From Alphaproteobacteria bacterium (GTDB lineage: Bacteria; Pseudomonadota; Alphaproteobacteria; Rs-D84), in assembly GCA_009784235.1 (NCBI GenBank), contig WRCC01000003.1, positions 136,984 to 185,150 of the forward strand: a stretch of 48,167 nucleotides of DNA, written 5' to 3'. Shown piece after piece: positions 16,643 through 25,518 of this stretch; positions within the stretch are counted from its first letter, which is position 1; every line of letters starts with the position of its first letter. The notes beneath the pieces were generated by a model. The model was given only the letters and a program-made list of their open reading frames with translations, was not told the origin of the DNA and did no database searches. Made by a program: the position numbers and the translations under genes.

Positions 16643-17356
16643 CTATTCTTCTTTTTTCATAAATAAAATACTTGCTTCGAACAATGCCCACAGTGGCAAT
16701 GCAAGCATAATCGATGATATTACATCTGGCGGTGTCAATATGGCTGCGATTATAAACGCGCCAACAACCGCATATCGGCGTGATTTTATAACCGCGCGAC
16801 GCGATAAAATTCCAACACGATTTAACAAAATCAAAACCAAAGGCAATTGAAACGCCAATCCAAATATCTTTAATAAATCAATTACGAAATACAAATAATT
16901 TGACGCAACTGGCAGAAAAGCCGCCGGTACCGGCGCGCTTTCATTCATGTGGATGAAGAATGCGAACACCATCGGGAACAAGAAATAATAAGCAAACGCT
17001 GTGCCCGCCAAAAATAATATCGGTGACATGATTAAAACCGGGCCGATAAACCGACGTTCCGGCGCATGCAATCCAGGCGCAACGAAACCCCAAATATGCC
17101 ACAGCACGGCCGGCACAGTCGCAAATATCGCAAATAATCCCGCCAAAGAAAATTGTATAAACAATCCATCGGTCACGGCGGTATAAAGCATTATCCCATC
17201 GCCCCATGCGGACAAAAGTGGCCGGGTTAAAAATTCTTGTAATGCTGGGGCAACAAACCAACCGATACCAAATGCCGCGGCAAACCAAACCAAAGACCAC
17301 ATCACCCGCCGGCGCAGTTCCACGAAATGTTGCAAAAGAGTCATATTTTTCTGCAT
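16643..17356 (-). CDS. tatC: Sec-independent protein translocase TatC
   Basis: 237 residues with six transmembrane segments. The family N-terminus TLLQHFVELRRRVMWSL and the loop FVAPGLHAPERRF (TatC signature with the conserved Glu) are present. TatC binds twin-arginine signal peptides in the inner membrane. Its ATG overlaps the tatB stop by one base (TAATG). No tatA is present next to tatB. Confidence 0.92.
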   Translation of the reverse strand: MQKNMTLLQHFVELRRRVMWSLVWFAAAFGIGWFVAPALQEFLTRPLLSAWGDGIMLYTAVTDGLFIQFSLAGLFAIFATVPAVLWHIWGFVAPGLHAPERRFIGPVLIMSPILFLAGTAFAYYFLFPMVFAFFIHMNESAPVPAAFLPVASNYLYFVIDLLKIFGLAFQLPLVLILLNRVGILSRRAVIKSRRYAVVGAFIIAAILTPPDVISSIMLALPLWALFEASILFMKKEE

Positions 17357-17634
17357 TATTTTTTTGCTTTTTTGGATTTTGTTTTTTTCATCGGCACACG
17401 AAATGCGTCCATTACATCGTTCATCGTTTGCTTTGATAATTCATCAATTGGTTTTTCCAAATCGATTTGTTCGCGGATTTTGTCCGCGCTATCTGAAATT
17501 TTCCAAATTAAATCGCGGATGAATTTAACACTGCGCGCCAAGAACCGTGCAACCGCCGGCCAATCTTTGGCCGGTATTACCGCGATGGCAACAACCAGTA
17601 TTATTAAAAATTCAGCCATTGATATGCCAAACAT
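17356..17634 (-). CDS. tatB: Sec-independent protein translocase TatB
   Basis: 92 residues: one N-terminal transmembrane helix (FGISMAEFLIILVVAIAVI), the hinge PAKDWP, and an amphipathic helix, ending in a Lys-rich tail. The conserved FG-P-K-L-P hinge has IPAKDWP instead of the usual GPKDLP. TatB passes substrates from TatC to TatA. The family assignment is supported by its one-base overlap with tatC. It might also serve as TatA, since none is adjacent. Confidence 0.82.
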   Translation of the reverse strand: MFGISMAEFLIILVVAIAVIPAKDWPAVARFLARSVKFIRDLIWKISDSADKIREQIDLEKPIDELSKQTMNDVMDAFRVPMKKTKSKKAKK

Positions 17635-17647
17635 GTTCGCCTATTCC

Positions 17648-18508
17648 TTAATTCATTAACAACAACGGGTCCAATTGTATCACGCGGCCGCCATGCATTA
17701 TCGATGCGCCCAAATGCAAGTGCGGACCGGTTGAACGTCCAGTATTGCCCACCATACCGACCACAGTTTTATTATCAACTGTATCACCAACCGCAACCAT
17801 AATTTTATCCATGTGTGCATAGACACTTGTCACGCCGCGACCATGCGATACGATTACCATGTTACCGGATAAATAATTATCATCTGCATATATCACTGTA
17901 CCACGACCAATTGAGTGTACTTGCGTACCCGTCGGTGCCGCAATATCAATTCCGTTATGAGACGAAAACCGCGCACCATTATTATAATTGCGCGCCGCGC
18001 CAAATACAGTTGATATACGGTGTCGCGCCAAAATATCCGACAGCGATAAATCCATAAAGTGCGTGGCATTATCATCGGCGGCTTTTCTGCGCGCGGCGGA
18101 AACAGCCGCTGCATCGCTATCCACTCGTTTTTGAATTTCTGGCGCATAGCGAACCATTGCATCCGCCACGGTCAGATTTTGGGTCGGATATGTGCGCTGT
18201 TCAATCGCGTATGTAAATGTATCACATCGCCCCGGCAGCCCGAATTTACAGAACAGCAATTTTAATTCCGCTGGTTCATCACGCCCCAGCCCAACGACAA
18301 ATATTTTGTCATGTGAAACACGAATTTTTTCATCACCAATTTTATAAACATATCGATATTGTCCGGTTTGACCGTGCAGCATTCCGCCCTGGCGCGCCGC
18401 ACCAGACAGCACCGGAGCATCCGGTTCAACGCCGCGCACGGATGCATACAGTGATGTATTGCATGCACCAAAAATCAAAATAAAAAATGCAAATATTTTT
18501 TTATTCAA
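17648..18508 (-). CDS. M23 family metallopeptidase (active-site residues intact)
   Basis: 286 residues with an exported N-terminus (hydrophobic 5-16; either a signal peptide cleaved near SLYA or a non-canonical lipobox FGAC). The C-terminal M23 domain has a complete zinc site: H184 and D188 in SSHNGIDIA, H232 in YAHMD, and H265 in GPHLHLG. It is expected to cut peptidoglycan cross-links in the periplasm. This contrasts with the degenerate M23 domain of the nearby nlpD. Its start overlaps the lolA end by 8 bases, so the two are probably translationally coupled. Confidence 0.85.
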   Translation of the reverse strand: MNKKIFAFFILIFGACNTSLYASVRGVEPDAPVLSGAARQGGMLHGQTGQYRYVYKIGDEKIRVSHDKIFVVGLGRDEPAELKLLFCKFGLPGRCDTFTYAIEQRTYPTQNLTVADAMVRYAPEIQKRVDSDAAAVSAARRKAADDNATHFMDLSLSDILARHRISTVFGAARNYNNGARFSSHNGIDIAAPTGTQVHSIGRGTVIYADDNYLSGNMVIVSHGRGVTSVYAHMDKIMVAVGDTVDNKTVVGMVGNTGRSTGPHLHLGASIMHGGRVIQLDPLLLMN

Positions 18509-19115
18509 AATAACTGTCGCCGCCGGATGTTGATGCAGTTCTGCGCTGTTGAACCTGGAAAAAATTCCGTCCGAAATCTGTCTTGGTTTTTAGCCCCGAA
18601 AACGATACCTCGGTCTTTGCGCCCGTTGCATCTGTCACGGTCCATGCACGCAGTTTCACCGGCGAATTATCGAATACGACAACCATATTGCCCAGACCAG
18701 CTGAATCCTTGATATGCATTTTCAGCGAAAAAGTTTTATCGTCCGATGTGGTTTCTGTAACATTAATATCCGCTGTGCGCAGATTTATATTTTTACGAAC
18801 CAATATTCCAGCAGGCGTACTTGTCAGCGGCACGGTCGTAATCTGGTCCAGCGATTTATCGATAAAGTACAAATCTTTACCATCTGCAATTAATTGTATC
18901 GGCGATTTATTATAATCCAATCGAACACGCCCAGGACGCAACATGGAAAACACCCCAGTCGATGATTTTCCGTTCGCGATTTGCGTAAAATCGCCGGTAA
19001 TACCGGTCAGCGAATTTAAATACTTTTCCGCACGTTCCACCAATGCTTTATCCACCGCGGCATTTGCTGAAAATCCAAAAAACAAAAAACTTAAAATTAA
19101 AATAATTTTTTTCAT
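18501..19115 (-). CDS. lolA: outer-membrane lipoprotein carrier protein LolA family
   Basis: 204 residues. A cleavable signal peptide ends SANA/AVD. The mature part shows the LolA pattern: FTQ near the start, GVFSMLRPGRVRLDY, and IADGKDLYFIDKSLDQIT. LolA ferries lipoproteins through the periplasm from LolCDE to the outer membrane. AAAGGA stands 8 bases before the ATG. It sits just after recJ in a long minus-strand run. Confidence 0.85.
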   Translation of the reverse strand: MKKIILILSFLFFGFSANAAVDKALVERAEKYLNSLTGITGDFTQIANGKSSTGVFSMLRPGRVRLDYNKSPIQLIADGKDLYFIDKSLDQITTVPLTSTPAGILVRKNINLRTADINVTETTSDDKTFSLKMHIKDSAGLGNMVVVFDNSPVKLRAWTVTDATGAKTEVSFSGLKTKTDFGRNFFQVQQRRTASTSGGDSYFE

Positions 19116-19128
19116 CTGTCCTTCCTTT

Positions 19129-20847
19129 TTAAATAGCTATATCTTCGATTACGAATTGCGCGGATACCCTACCCTGATATTCATTTCCTTGCAGCCGACC
19201 GCATACCTTTATTTTACGACCATTATTGGCGTCGTCCAGTAAAAATTGTCCAACTGGCGAACGCGCCATATTAAATCCAACAAATGATAAATTGGTCCCA
19301 GCCGACGTACGTAAATTTCCGCGCAAATGGTCACCGCCGCCCATCGTCGTGGCATACGCCAATTCACCGCCGGATAATACCAACATAGGCTCTGGATTAT
19401 CTTGGCCGAATGGGGCTAATGCAGACAATTCATCCACCAGTTTCATATTTGCACCACCCGCATCTATTTCAGCATCAATCATGATTTCAGACGCCGCGGT
19501 GCAATTACCCAATTGTTCACACACTGCATTTTCAAAAAATTCGGCAAATTCATTTTCGCGCGCTGCATCCAGTCCAAATCCAGCAGCAGCCATATGTCCG
19601 CCACCGTCGGTTAAAATCCCAAGTGCCAACGCATCCAAAATTATACGGCCCAAATCGACACCGGGAATACTGCGCCCGCTGCCATCTATTGTGCCATCTG
19701 ATTTTGTCGCAACGCATACTGGCATGGAAAATTTATCTTTCAGGCGGCCAGCGATTATACCCATAACGCCCTTGTGCCAATTGTCACCAACCAGAAACAA
19801 GCACCGTTTGCCGGCATCGCGCGCGACTGTGGCCATTTCGGTCGCGCGCAACATGATGTCATTTTGGATATCCATACGTTCGCGGTTCATATCATTCAGC
19901 TGTGATGCCAAGAACCCGGCCGTACCGGCATTATCGGTCAATAATAATTCAAGACCTGGATTCGCATCACCAATGCGTCCGGCGGCATTAATACGCGGAC
20001 CCAAAACAAAACTGGCTGTATAAGTATTTGCTTTCTTTGCACCAGACACGCGCATCAAAGTATCCAGTCCCAGATTTTTCCGCGCATCCATAACGCGCAG
20101 GCCGGTCGCAGCAAATGCACGGTTTAATCCCTTCAAAGGCATCATATCGCATATTGTACCCAGCGCCACCAAATCCATATAATCCATTAAATTTGGTGTG
20201 TTAAGCACGCCACGATTTTTCAGTTCACGATTCAAAGCAACCAAGAACATAAACGCAACCCCAACACCCGCCAAGTATGAAAGGTCGGACGTGTCATCGG
20301 CACGCTTTGGATTAACAATTGCGTCGGCCTTGGGCAATTCATTGTCCGGACTGTGGTGGTCGGTAATAATAACGGATAATCCCATTTCTTTGGCGCGCGC
20401 AACTTCCGCCACACCGCTGACACCGCAATCAACGGAAATTAATAAACCGGCACCAGACGCCGCTAATTCTTCGATTGCCGGGATGTTCAGGCCATATCCT
20501 TCGCCTTCACGTGTTGGCAGATGCCATAATGGGTCAGCGCCCAGCGCGCGCAAATATTTTATAACAATCGCCGTACTGGTGATTCCATCAACATCATAAT
20601 CACCGAATACAGCAATACGCGTGCCATTTTTCAGCGCATCCGCAGCGATACGCGCCGCCACATCCATATCGGCCAATACCGATGGGTCGGGCATAGAATC
20701 TTTGATTTGGGGGTTCAGGAATTTTTGAATACCATCGTTGCCAGAAACGCCGCGCGCGCCAAGAATACTTTGGACTATATTATCGCCCTCTCTCGCATGT
20801 TCTATCCACGCTTTGCCCAGCATACTCTTATCAACTATCTTTCTCAA
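19129..20847 (-). CDS. recJ: single-stranded-DNA-specific exonuclease RecJ
   Basis: 572 residues. The DHH domain has GDYDVDGITST and VIITDHHSPDNELP; the DHHA1 domain has GGGHMAAAGF; an OB-fold follows at the C-terminus. RecJ degrades 5' single strands in recombination and mismatch repair. The start is uncertain: TTG at 20847 gives the full frame, and an ATG at 20823 is 8 codons inside; neither has a strong Shine-Dalgarno. It follows ftsI by 67 bases. Confidence 0.9.
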   Translation of the reverse strand: MRKIVDKSMLGKAWIEHAREGDNIVQSILGARGVSGNDGIQKFLNPQIKDSMPDPSVLADMDVAARIAADALKNGTRIAVFGDYDVDGITSTAIVIKYLRALGADPLWHLPTREGEGYGLNIPAIEELAASGAGLLISVDCGVSGVAEVARAKEMGLSVIITDHHSPDNELPKADAIVNPKRADDTSDLSYLAGVGVAFMFLVALNRELKNRGVLNTPNLMDYMDLVALGTICDMMPLKGLNRAFAATGLRVMDARKNLGLDTLMRVSGAKKANTYTASFVLGPRINAAGRIGDANPGLELLLTDNAGTAGFLASQLNDMNRERMDIQNDIMLRATEMATVARDAGKRCLFLVGDNWHKGVMGIIAGRLKDKFSMPVCVATKSDGTIDGSGRSIPGVDLGRIILDALALGILTDGGGHMAAAGFGLDAARENEFAEFFENAVCEQLGNCTAASEIMIDAEIDAGGANMKLVDELSALAPFGQDNPEPMLVLSGGELAYATTMGGGDHLRGNLRTSAGTNLSFVGFNMARSPVGQFLLDDANNGRKIKVCGRLQGNEYQGRVSAQFVIEDIAI

Positions 20848-20914
20848 CGCTATCTCTTTTTTTTTCTTATCAATGGAATCTTACAATATAAAAAGCAAGG
20901 GGGCAAATAGAAAA

Positions 20915-22537
20915 TCAGAATAACATTGGCATGATGGTATCAAGTATAGCGCCCGCCGTCGGCACCGCATTCCAAGCCGCAGTGCGCAGACCGAATGATT
21001 CTGTTGTGCCTTTGGGTTCGTCCAAAACAATCAGGATTGTATATTGTGGTGCTTCGATTGGAAATGCACCGGCAAATACGGTGATATTACGGCGACGGTC
21101 TATAACACCGTTAATACGCTTTTCCGCCGTGCCGGTTTTCCCGCCGATATTAATGCCCGCAACGCGTGCGCGTTTTGCGGTTGTTTCTTCGGCAATACGG
21201 AACATAACATTGCGCAATTCCGCAGACATGTCGGCAGATATAACGCGGGTACCACGAATTTCACCGACATTGCGACGATATATCGTCGGCCATACATAAA
21301 TACCGCCATTAACCATTGCATTCACGCCCAGCAACAAATGCATCGGCGTGACTGAAATTCCGTGACCAAACGACACTGTCGCGCGTTCAACCGGACCCCA
21401 TTGACGCGGCCATAATGGGCGTTCCGTACGGCCGAATTCCAAATCTAGCGCTTTGTCCATATGAATGCGCTGCAAGAAATCTGATTGCGCACTGCCCGGT
21501 AAATCCAGTGCAATTTGAACACTGCCCACGTTGCTGGAATGTAATAATATTTCGCCGACGTTCAAGTTCGGACGCGGCGGCTTGAACGACGCAACATCGC
21601 GTATTGTCGCAGACACACGCCCATGACGATTTAATACATTATATGGTTTTGTAACTGGATATTCGCGGGAAAGTCCAATGCCATATTCCATCGCCATTGC
21701 GGTATTAAATATTTTAAAGACAGAGCCCAGTTCAAAAACACCGCGCGTTGGATTAAACATACGATTTTGCATCGGGTCATTTTCAACATTTTCCGGGTCA
21801 AAGTCGGGCAATGCAACCATCGCCAACATTTCCCCGGTGCGCGAATTCATCAGCATTCCCATCGCACCAATCGCATTATATTTTTGCTTTGCAACAGCCA
21901 ATTCATGATAAAACACCGCCTGAATCCGCGAATCAACAGACAAAACAAGCGGATGAGTATTTTCGCGCAAATATTTATCGTTCAGTTTTTCTGCGCCCTC
22001 TAACCCCCTCATATCATCGGACCGTTCCACAAATCCAACGACGTGCGCGAATAGCCGACCCTTTGGATAAGAACGCCGTTCAGTTTCTTCAACGGAAATG
22101 CCAGGCATTTTTGCACTTTTTACAAATCGGCGCTGGTCATCGGTGGCCAATTTTTTGATATATATAAATCGCCGGCCAGAATTAATATCAGCCAGTGCGG
22201 ATGAAATTGTTTTTTCTGGCATAACACTGTTGATAAATACGGCTGTGGCATCCGCATCTTTGACTTGGTGCGGGCGCAAGACGATATGTCCTGATACAGT
22301 ATTTTTTGCCAAAATGTCGCCATTGCGGTCAACGATATCCGCGCGCGATGATACCCATGTCCCGGCGCCCGTACCACGACGCGACGCATCTGTGCCATTT
22401 ATGCCCAGCACCAAAGTCCGACCGATGAATGCGGCAAATAATAATATAAATACAGTATGCACAATTCGCAGCCGACCGACCGACATCCCGGCGCCGGGTG
22501 CATTATTCCGCATAATATCTTTGCCAACTTCAAGCAT
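20915..22537 (-). CDS. ftsI: peptidoglycan D,D-transpeptidase FtsI (PBP3)
   Basis: 540 residues: an N-terminal transmembrane anchor (about 24-44), a PBP dimerisation domain, and a transpeptidase domain with S272-x-x-K275 (GSVFKIF), SSN at about 334-336, and GGKTGTAEK near 460. This is the septal peptidoglycan synthase. Its ATG overlaps the upstream ftsL-like stop by one base (TGATG). The usual partner murE and the mra genes are not in this window, so this is a dispersed fragment of the division cluster. Confidence 0.9.
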   Translation of the reverse strand: MLEVGKDIMRNNAPGAGMSVGRLRIVHTVFILLFAAFIGRTLVLGINGTDASRRGTGAGTWVSSRADIVDRNGDILAKNTVSGHIVLRPHQVKDADATAVFINSVMPEKTISSALADINSGRRFIYIKKLATDDQRRFVKSAKMPGISVEETERRSYPKGRLFAHVVGFVERSDDMRGLEGAEKLNDKYLRENTHPLVLSVDSRIQAVFYHELAVAKQKYNAIGAMGMLMNSRTGEMLAMVALPDFDPENVENDPMQNRMFNPTRGVFELGSVFKIFNTAMAMEYGIGLSREYPVTKPYNVLNRHGRVSATIRDVASFKPPRPNLNVGEILLHSSNVGSVQIALDLPGSAQSDFLQRIHMDKALDLEFGRTERPLWPRQWGPVERATVSFGHGISVTPMHLLLGVNAMVNGGIYVWPTIYRRNVGEIRGTRVISADMSAELRNVMFRIAEETTAKRARVAGINIGGKTGTAEKRINGVIDRRRNITVFAGAFPIEAPQYTILIVLDEPKGTTESFGLRTAAWNAVPTAGAILDTIMPMLF

Positions 22538-22824
22538 CAGTTATTCAGTGGTATTTCTTCAATTAATACAGTTTTTCTGAATCCAATTGGTTGGAAATTC
22601 GGATACATTGTCATAACAACACCACGCAAAGTTTCCGGCCGCATCAACGATGAAAATCGTGCCGCGGAATCCGCATAATCTTGCTGGGCTCTGACAATTT
22701 CTGCTTTGGTCCGCGCGCGCGCGCGGTCTTGGACACGGTTTGAAACTTGCAATGCGGCGACCAAAACCCATGCCGCCACAAACAGCCGCACGCCCCAGTT
22801 AAACATAACCTCGTCATCTCTCAT
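22537..22824 (-). CDS. ftsL: FtsL-like small division protein
   Basis: 95 residues with one transmembrane helix (about 9-26) and a short basic helical region rich in Arg, typical of the very variable FtsL family. Sequence alone would not identify it; position directly before ftsI, the one-base overlap, size and topology do. FtsL forms a periplasmic coiled coil with FtsB and recruits FtsW/FtsI. The C-terminus MYPNFQPIGFRKTVLIEE fits a beta segment seen after the coil in alphaproteobacterial FtsL. Confidence 0.62.
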   Translation of the reverse strand: MRDDEVMFNWGVRLFVAAWVLVAALQVSNRVQDRARARTKAEIVRAQQDYADSAARFSSLMRPETLRGVVMTMYPNFQPIGFRKTVLIEEIPLNN

Positions 22825-22837
22825 GCACTATATCCTA

Positions 22838-23203
22838 TCATTCTTTCGTTAAAAACTCAATCACGCCGTTCACACCATTCATACGACCCGTGCCCAGGTG
22901 CAGATGCAATGATTCAAATTCATCGGCCAAATTTTCATCACGTAATTGCGCGGGCGATTTTCCCGCCGCCATCGATAATAATAATACAACAATCCCGCGC
23001 ACCAATACTGAATCAGATTCACCATAATAATTATTATTTTCATCACGATAAATTGCAACATGCGATGCACAACCTTTAATTTCTGTGCTGCGGACGTTTT
23101 CTGGGATTGGGACCAATTGCCGTCCCAAATCCATCACGAATTCCAGGCGTTCTGCCGGGTCATGGATTTGCAACAAAATTGTTTTGATTTCATTGTAATT
23201 CAT
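22838..23203 (-). CDS. sufE: SufE, cysteine desulfuration protein
   Basis: 121 residues. The sulfur-accepting cysteine is C45 in EIKGCASHVAIY, and the C-terminal LHLHLGTGRMNGV segment is as in SufE. It takes persulfide sulfur from SufS for Fe-S cluster assembly. I chose ATG at 23203, which overlaps the sufT stop (TGATG) and has an AGAGGG site upstream; the longer frame adds only two non-ATG codons. Confidence 0.88.
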   Translation of the reverse strand: MNYNEIKTILLQIHDPAERLEFVMDLGRQLVPIPENVRSTEIKGCASHVAIYRDENNNYYGESDSVLVRGIVVLLLSMAAGKSPAQLRDENLADEFESLHLHLGTGRMNGVNGVIEFLTKE

Positions 23204-23514
23204 CACCAACCCTCTTCCGTTAAATCCAATTCCAGTCGCGCAGTTGTGGACATTTTATCCAGCGACCATGGCGGGTCCCAGACCAGTTCGACATTCACAT
23301 TGCCCGCGCCTGCCACAGATTCCGCCGCCATTTTCACCATTTGTACAATTTCTTCGGCCATCGGACACGTCGGTGATGTCAGGGTCATTTTTACAATAAC
23401 CGAATCACTAATTTCAACATCATATATCAACCCCAAGTCCACGACATTCACCGGAATTTCCGGGTCGAATACAGTTTTCAGCGCAGCAAAGATATCATCC
23501 TTTGTAAAACTCAT
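23203..23514 (-). CDS. sufT: MIP18/DUF59 family protein (SufT)
   Basis: 103 residues. Family features: FDPEIPVNVVDLGLIYDV, and the conserved SPTCPMAEEI with its single reactive Cys; WDPPWS closer to the end. SufT-like proteins help Fe-S maturation or delivery. Between sufS (4-base ATGA overlap) and sufE (TGATG overlap), a role in the Suf pathway is strongly implied. SufB, SufC and SufD are not in the window. Confidence 0.85.
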   Translation of the reverse strand: MSFTKDDIFAALKTVFDPEIPVNVVDLGLIYDVEISDSVIVKMTLTSPTCPMAEEIVQMVKMAAESVAGAGNVNVELVWDPPWSLDKMSTTARLELDLTEEGW

Positions 23515-24596
23515 TTTATAATTTCCCGCACGGCTTTTACAATTTGTTCCATTTCATCCATCGTATTCCATGGTCCGACTGAAATCCGAATTGTACCCGG
23601 AATGCCAAGACGCGCGTGCATCCATGATGCACACATATTTCCAACACGCAAACAAATATTTTTCGCGCCCATCAAGGCCCCAAAATCCAGCGCATGCATA
23701 TCGTCTATTGTGAATGTCAAAACGTATGCGCCCGGCTGGGACACAAACTTTATCCGTGGTATTTTTGAAAATTCATCGCGCAAGAAATCCAAAAATTTAT
23801 GATTTATGATTTCTGATTTATGATTTTTTACTGCTTCGCCCAAACCAATAATCTGTGTTAATGGCAATGTACCCGCTTCAAATTTTGCCGGTGGCGTGGC
23901 TAATGTCCACTGTTCACCAGTAACCGTCACCACCATCCCGCCACCAAATTTATCTGCGGACCAACGCTGTGGTTCCTTTACATACATCACACCAACACCG
24001 GTATCCGCGCCGATTTTATGTCCGGAAAAGCACAGGAAATCGCAATCCCAATCAACAACATCAATCGGCAAATGTGCGGCATATTGCGCGGCATCAACGA
24101 TTGTTATCACATCTGGATTTATCGTGCGTGCCGCCGTGATAATCCTTTTAATATCTTGCGGTGCGCCCAGTACATTGGACATTGCGGTTATTACAAACGC
24201 GTCGCATTGCGGGATTGCAGCTGCATCATAATTAAAATCTGTATCCAATGGCGCGATTATGGTTTTATGTTTTGCTTCAAATGGCAAACGTGCGGAATGA
24301 TGGTCCAAATCAGATATCGCAACCACAGAATCATTTTTCAACATATTGGTAATACGGTTCAATCCATCTGTCGCGCCGGATGTGAATACTATTTGATTGG
24401 AATTTGCTGCACCAATAAACCGTGCGACCGTACTGCGCGCATCCGCAACCATTGCATCAACCGCACCTGCACGGGCACAGATTCCGCGGCCGGCATTCGC
24501 ATAATTATTTCGCAGAAAATCCATTTCGACCGCAATAACCGATTCGGGCTTTAATGCGCTTGCCGCGGCGTCAACATAAATGGTCTTTTTTTCCAT
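23511..24596 (-). CDS. sufS: cysteine desulfurase SufS family
   Basis: 361 residues, a class V PLP enzyme. The PLP lysine is K194 in SGHKIGADTG; the catalytic Cys is C322 in RVGNMCASW, where most SufS have RxGHHC; DLDHHS is the family loop near 97. It liberates sulfur from cysteine and hands it to SufE. It is shorter than typical SufS (about 400). Residues 257-267 (KNHKSEIINHK) are encoded by an in-frame heptamer array. AAAGG lies 9 bases before the ATG, and the gene heads a run of eleven minus-strand genes. Confidence 0.9.
   Translation of the reverse strand: MEKKTIYVDAAASALKPESVIAVEMDFLRNNYANAGRGICARAGAVDAMVADARSTVARFIGAANSNQIVFTSGATDGLNRITNMLKNDSVVAISDLDHHSARLPFEAKHKTIIAPLDTDFNYDAAAIPQCDAFVITAMSNVLGAPQDIKRIITAARTINPDVITIVDAAQYAAHLPIDVVDWDCDFLCFSGHKIGADTGVGVMYVKEPQRWSADKFGGGMVVTVTGEQWTLATPPAKFEAGTLPLTQIIGLGEAVKNHKSEIINHKFLDFLRDEFSKIPRIKFVSQPGAYVLTFTIDDMHALDFGALMGAKNICLRVGNMCASWMHARLGIPGTIRISVGPWNTMDEMEQIVKAVREIIK
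23796..23830 (+). repeat. heptamer array (TTTATGA family) inside sufS
   Basis: TTTATGA, TTTATGA, TTTCTGA, TTTATGA, TTTTTTA in direct succession. It is the reverse complement of the AAATCAT array at 11102-11136. It is translated in frame as residues 257-267 of SufS. Confidence 0.87.
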
Positions 24597-24662
24597 ATTT
24601 AGTGCCTTTTTCGGGTGATTCGTCGCAACATGTTGTATGGCATCCGAATCGATATTTTCCTA

Positions 24663-24690
24663 TTGCTTTCCGGTTTTACAACACTATACT
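24663..24690 (+). promoter_or_regulatory. promoter of trxA-dksA
   Basis: TTGCTT (24663-24668), 16-base spacer, TATACT (24685-24690), about 40 bases before the trxA start. Confidence 0.55.
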
Positions 24691-24730
24691 GCAAGCCCAC
24701 GCAAAGTAAAGGAAAGGAAAAGGAGAAAAT

Positions 24731-25051
24731 ATGTCTATATTGCACTTGAACGATACTGATTTTGCAGATGCCGTCAAATCCGGCGTAACCTTGGTCGATT
24801 TTTGGGCTGATTGGTGTGGCCCGTGCCGTATGTTTGGCCCTGTATTCGAAGCAGCGGCACTGATTCATACCAATATAAAGTTTGCCAAATTCGAAGTCGG
24901 ACCGGCAAACAAAGAAATCCCCGCCAAATATGGAATCCGTTCAATACCGTCTGTTCTGGCATTTCGCGACGGTGAATTGATTTCGGCGAAAACGGGACTT
25001 ATGCAGCCGGCCGACATGGAACAATGGATTGCCGAAATCGGCGTAAAATAA
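24731..25051 (+). CDS. trxA: thioredoxin
   Basis: 106 residues, a single thioredoxin domain with active site W28-C29-G30-P31-C32 and the cis-Pro loop SIPSVLAF. No signal peptide, so a cytoplasmic disulfide reductase. A strong purine-rich ribosome-binding site AAAGGAGAAAAT precedes the ATG. The middle segment EVGPANKEIPAKYGI is a little different from the usual DVDEN-PE-A. It is co-directional with dksA, 12 bases apart. Confidence 0.9.
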   Translation: MSILHLNDTDFADAVKSGVTLVDFWADWCGPCRMFGPVFEAAALIHTNIKFAKFEVGPANKEIPAKYGIRSIPSVLAFRDGELISAKTGLMQPADMEQWIAEIGVK

Positions 25052-25063
25052 AGGGTTTTTGTC

Positions 25064-25492
25064 ATGCCAAAAAAAGATTACAAAACCATTCAACTAGATG
25101 CGAAATATATTCCGAAAAAATCGGAAGAATATATGTGCCCAGAACAGAAAGCATATTTCTATAATATGTTGATGATTCAACGCGCCGAATTGGTCGCCGC
25201 AATGGAAGACGTCGCAAATGTTATAAATGTTGGCCAAAAATTAAATTCTGCGGGTGCAATGGATGAAGCCGACACCAGCAATTTCCAACAAGAAGCCGAC
25301 CGCCAGCTGCGCATGCATGAACGCGATGCAAATTTACTGCGTAAAATTGACCATGCTTTGGCACAGTTGGAAAACGGTAATTTCGGGTTCAGCGTGATTT
25401 CCGGTGACGAAATCGGTATCAAACGTATGATGGCCCGTCCGCTTGCCACCATGACACTGGAAGAACAAGAAGAAATTGAAAAAAGAGAATAA
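25064..25492 (+). CDS. dksA: DksA-family transcription factor lacking the zinc-finger cysteines
   Basis: 142 residues. DksA binds the secondary channel of RNA polymerase and works with ppGpp in the stringent response. The family start EEYMCPEQKAYFYNML, a coiled-coil tip with MDEAD, and the globular end GIKRMMARPLATMTLEEQEE are clear. The four-Cys zinc site, normally FGYCxxC with a distal CxxC, is completely missing: the segment reads FGFSVISGDEIG. The only Cys lies near the N-terminus. Some alphaproteobacterial DksA keep one or two of these Cys; none is unusual. AAAGGG precedes the ATG and a strong terminator follows. Confidence 0.85.
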   Translation: MPKKDYKTIQLDAKYIPKKSEEYMCPEQKAYFYNMLMIQRAELVAAMEDVANVINVGQKLNSAGAMDEADTSNFQQEADRQLRMHERDANLLRKIDHALAQLENGNFGFSVISGDEIGIKRMMARPLATMTLEEQEEIEKRE

Positions 25493-25495
25493 AAA

Positions 25496-25518
25496 ATGCG
25501 GCATCGCCGCATTTTTTT
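25496..25518. terminator. bidirectional terminator, dksA / methyltransferase
   Basis: Stem ATGCGGC/GCCGCAT (25496-25502 and 25506-25512) with loop ATC. It has an A-run before it and seven T after it, so it works on both strands. The convergent methyltransferase stop lies within its T-run. Confidence 0.9.

Noticed and set aside
19226-20023. 265-codon plus-strand frame opposite recJ
   Set aside because: Composition is Pro/Ser/Ala-rich as expected of an antisense shadow; recJ motifs on the other strand are complete.
24626-24635. CAACATGTTG palindrome upstream of sufS as an iron-regulator site
   Set aside because: Only 10 bases, no match I can defend to a known Fe-S or iron regulator box, single occurrence.
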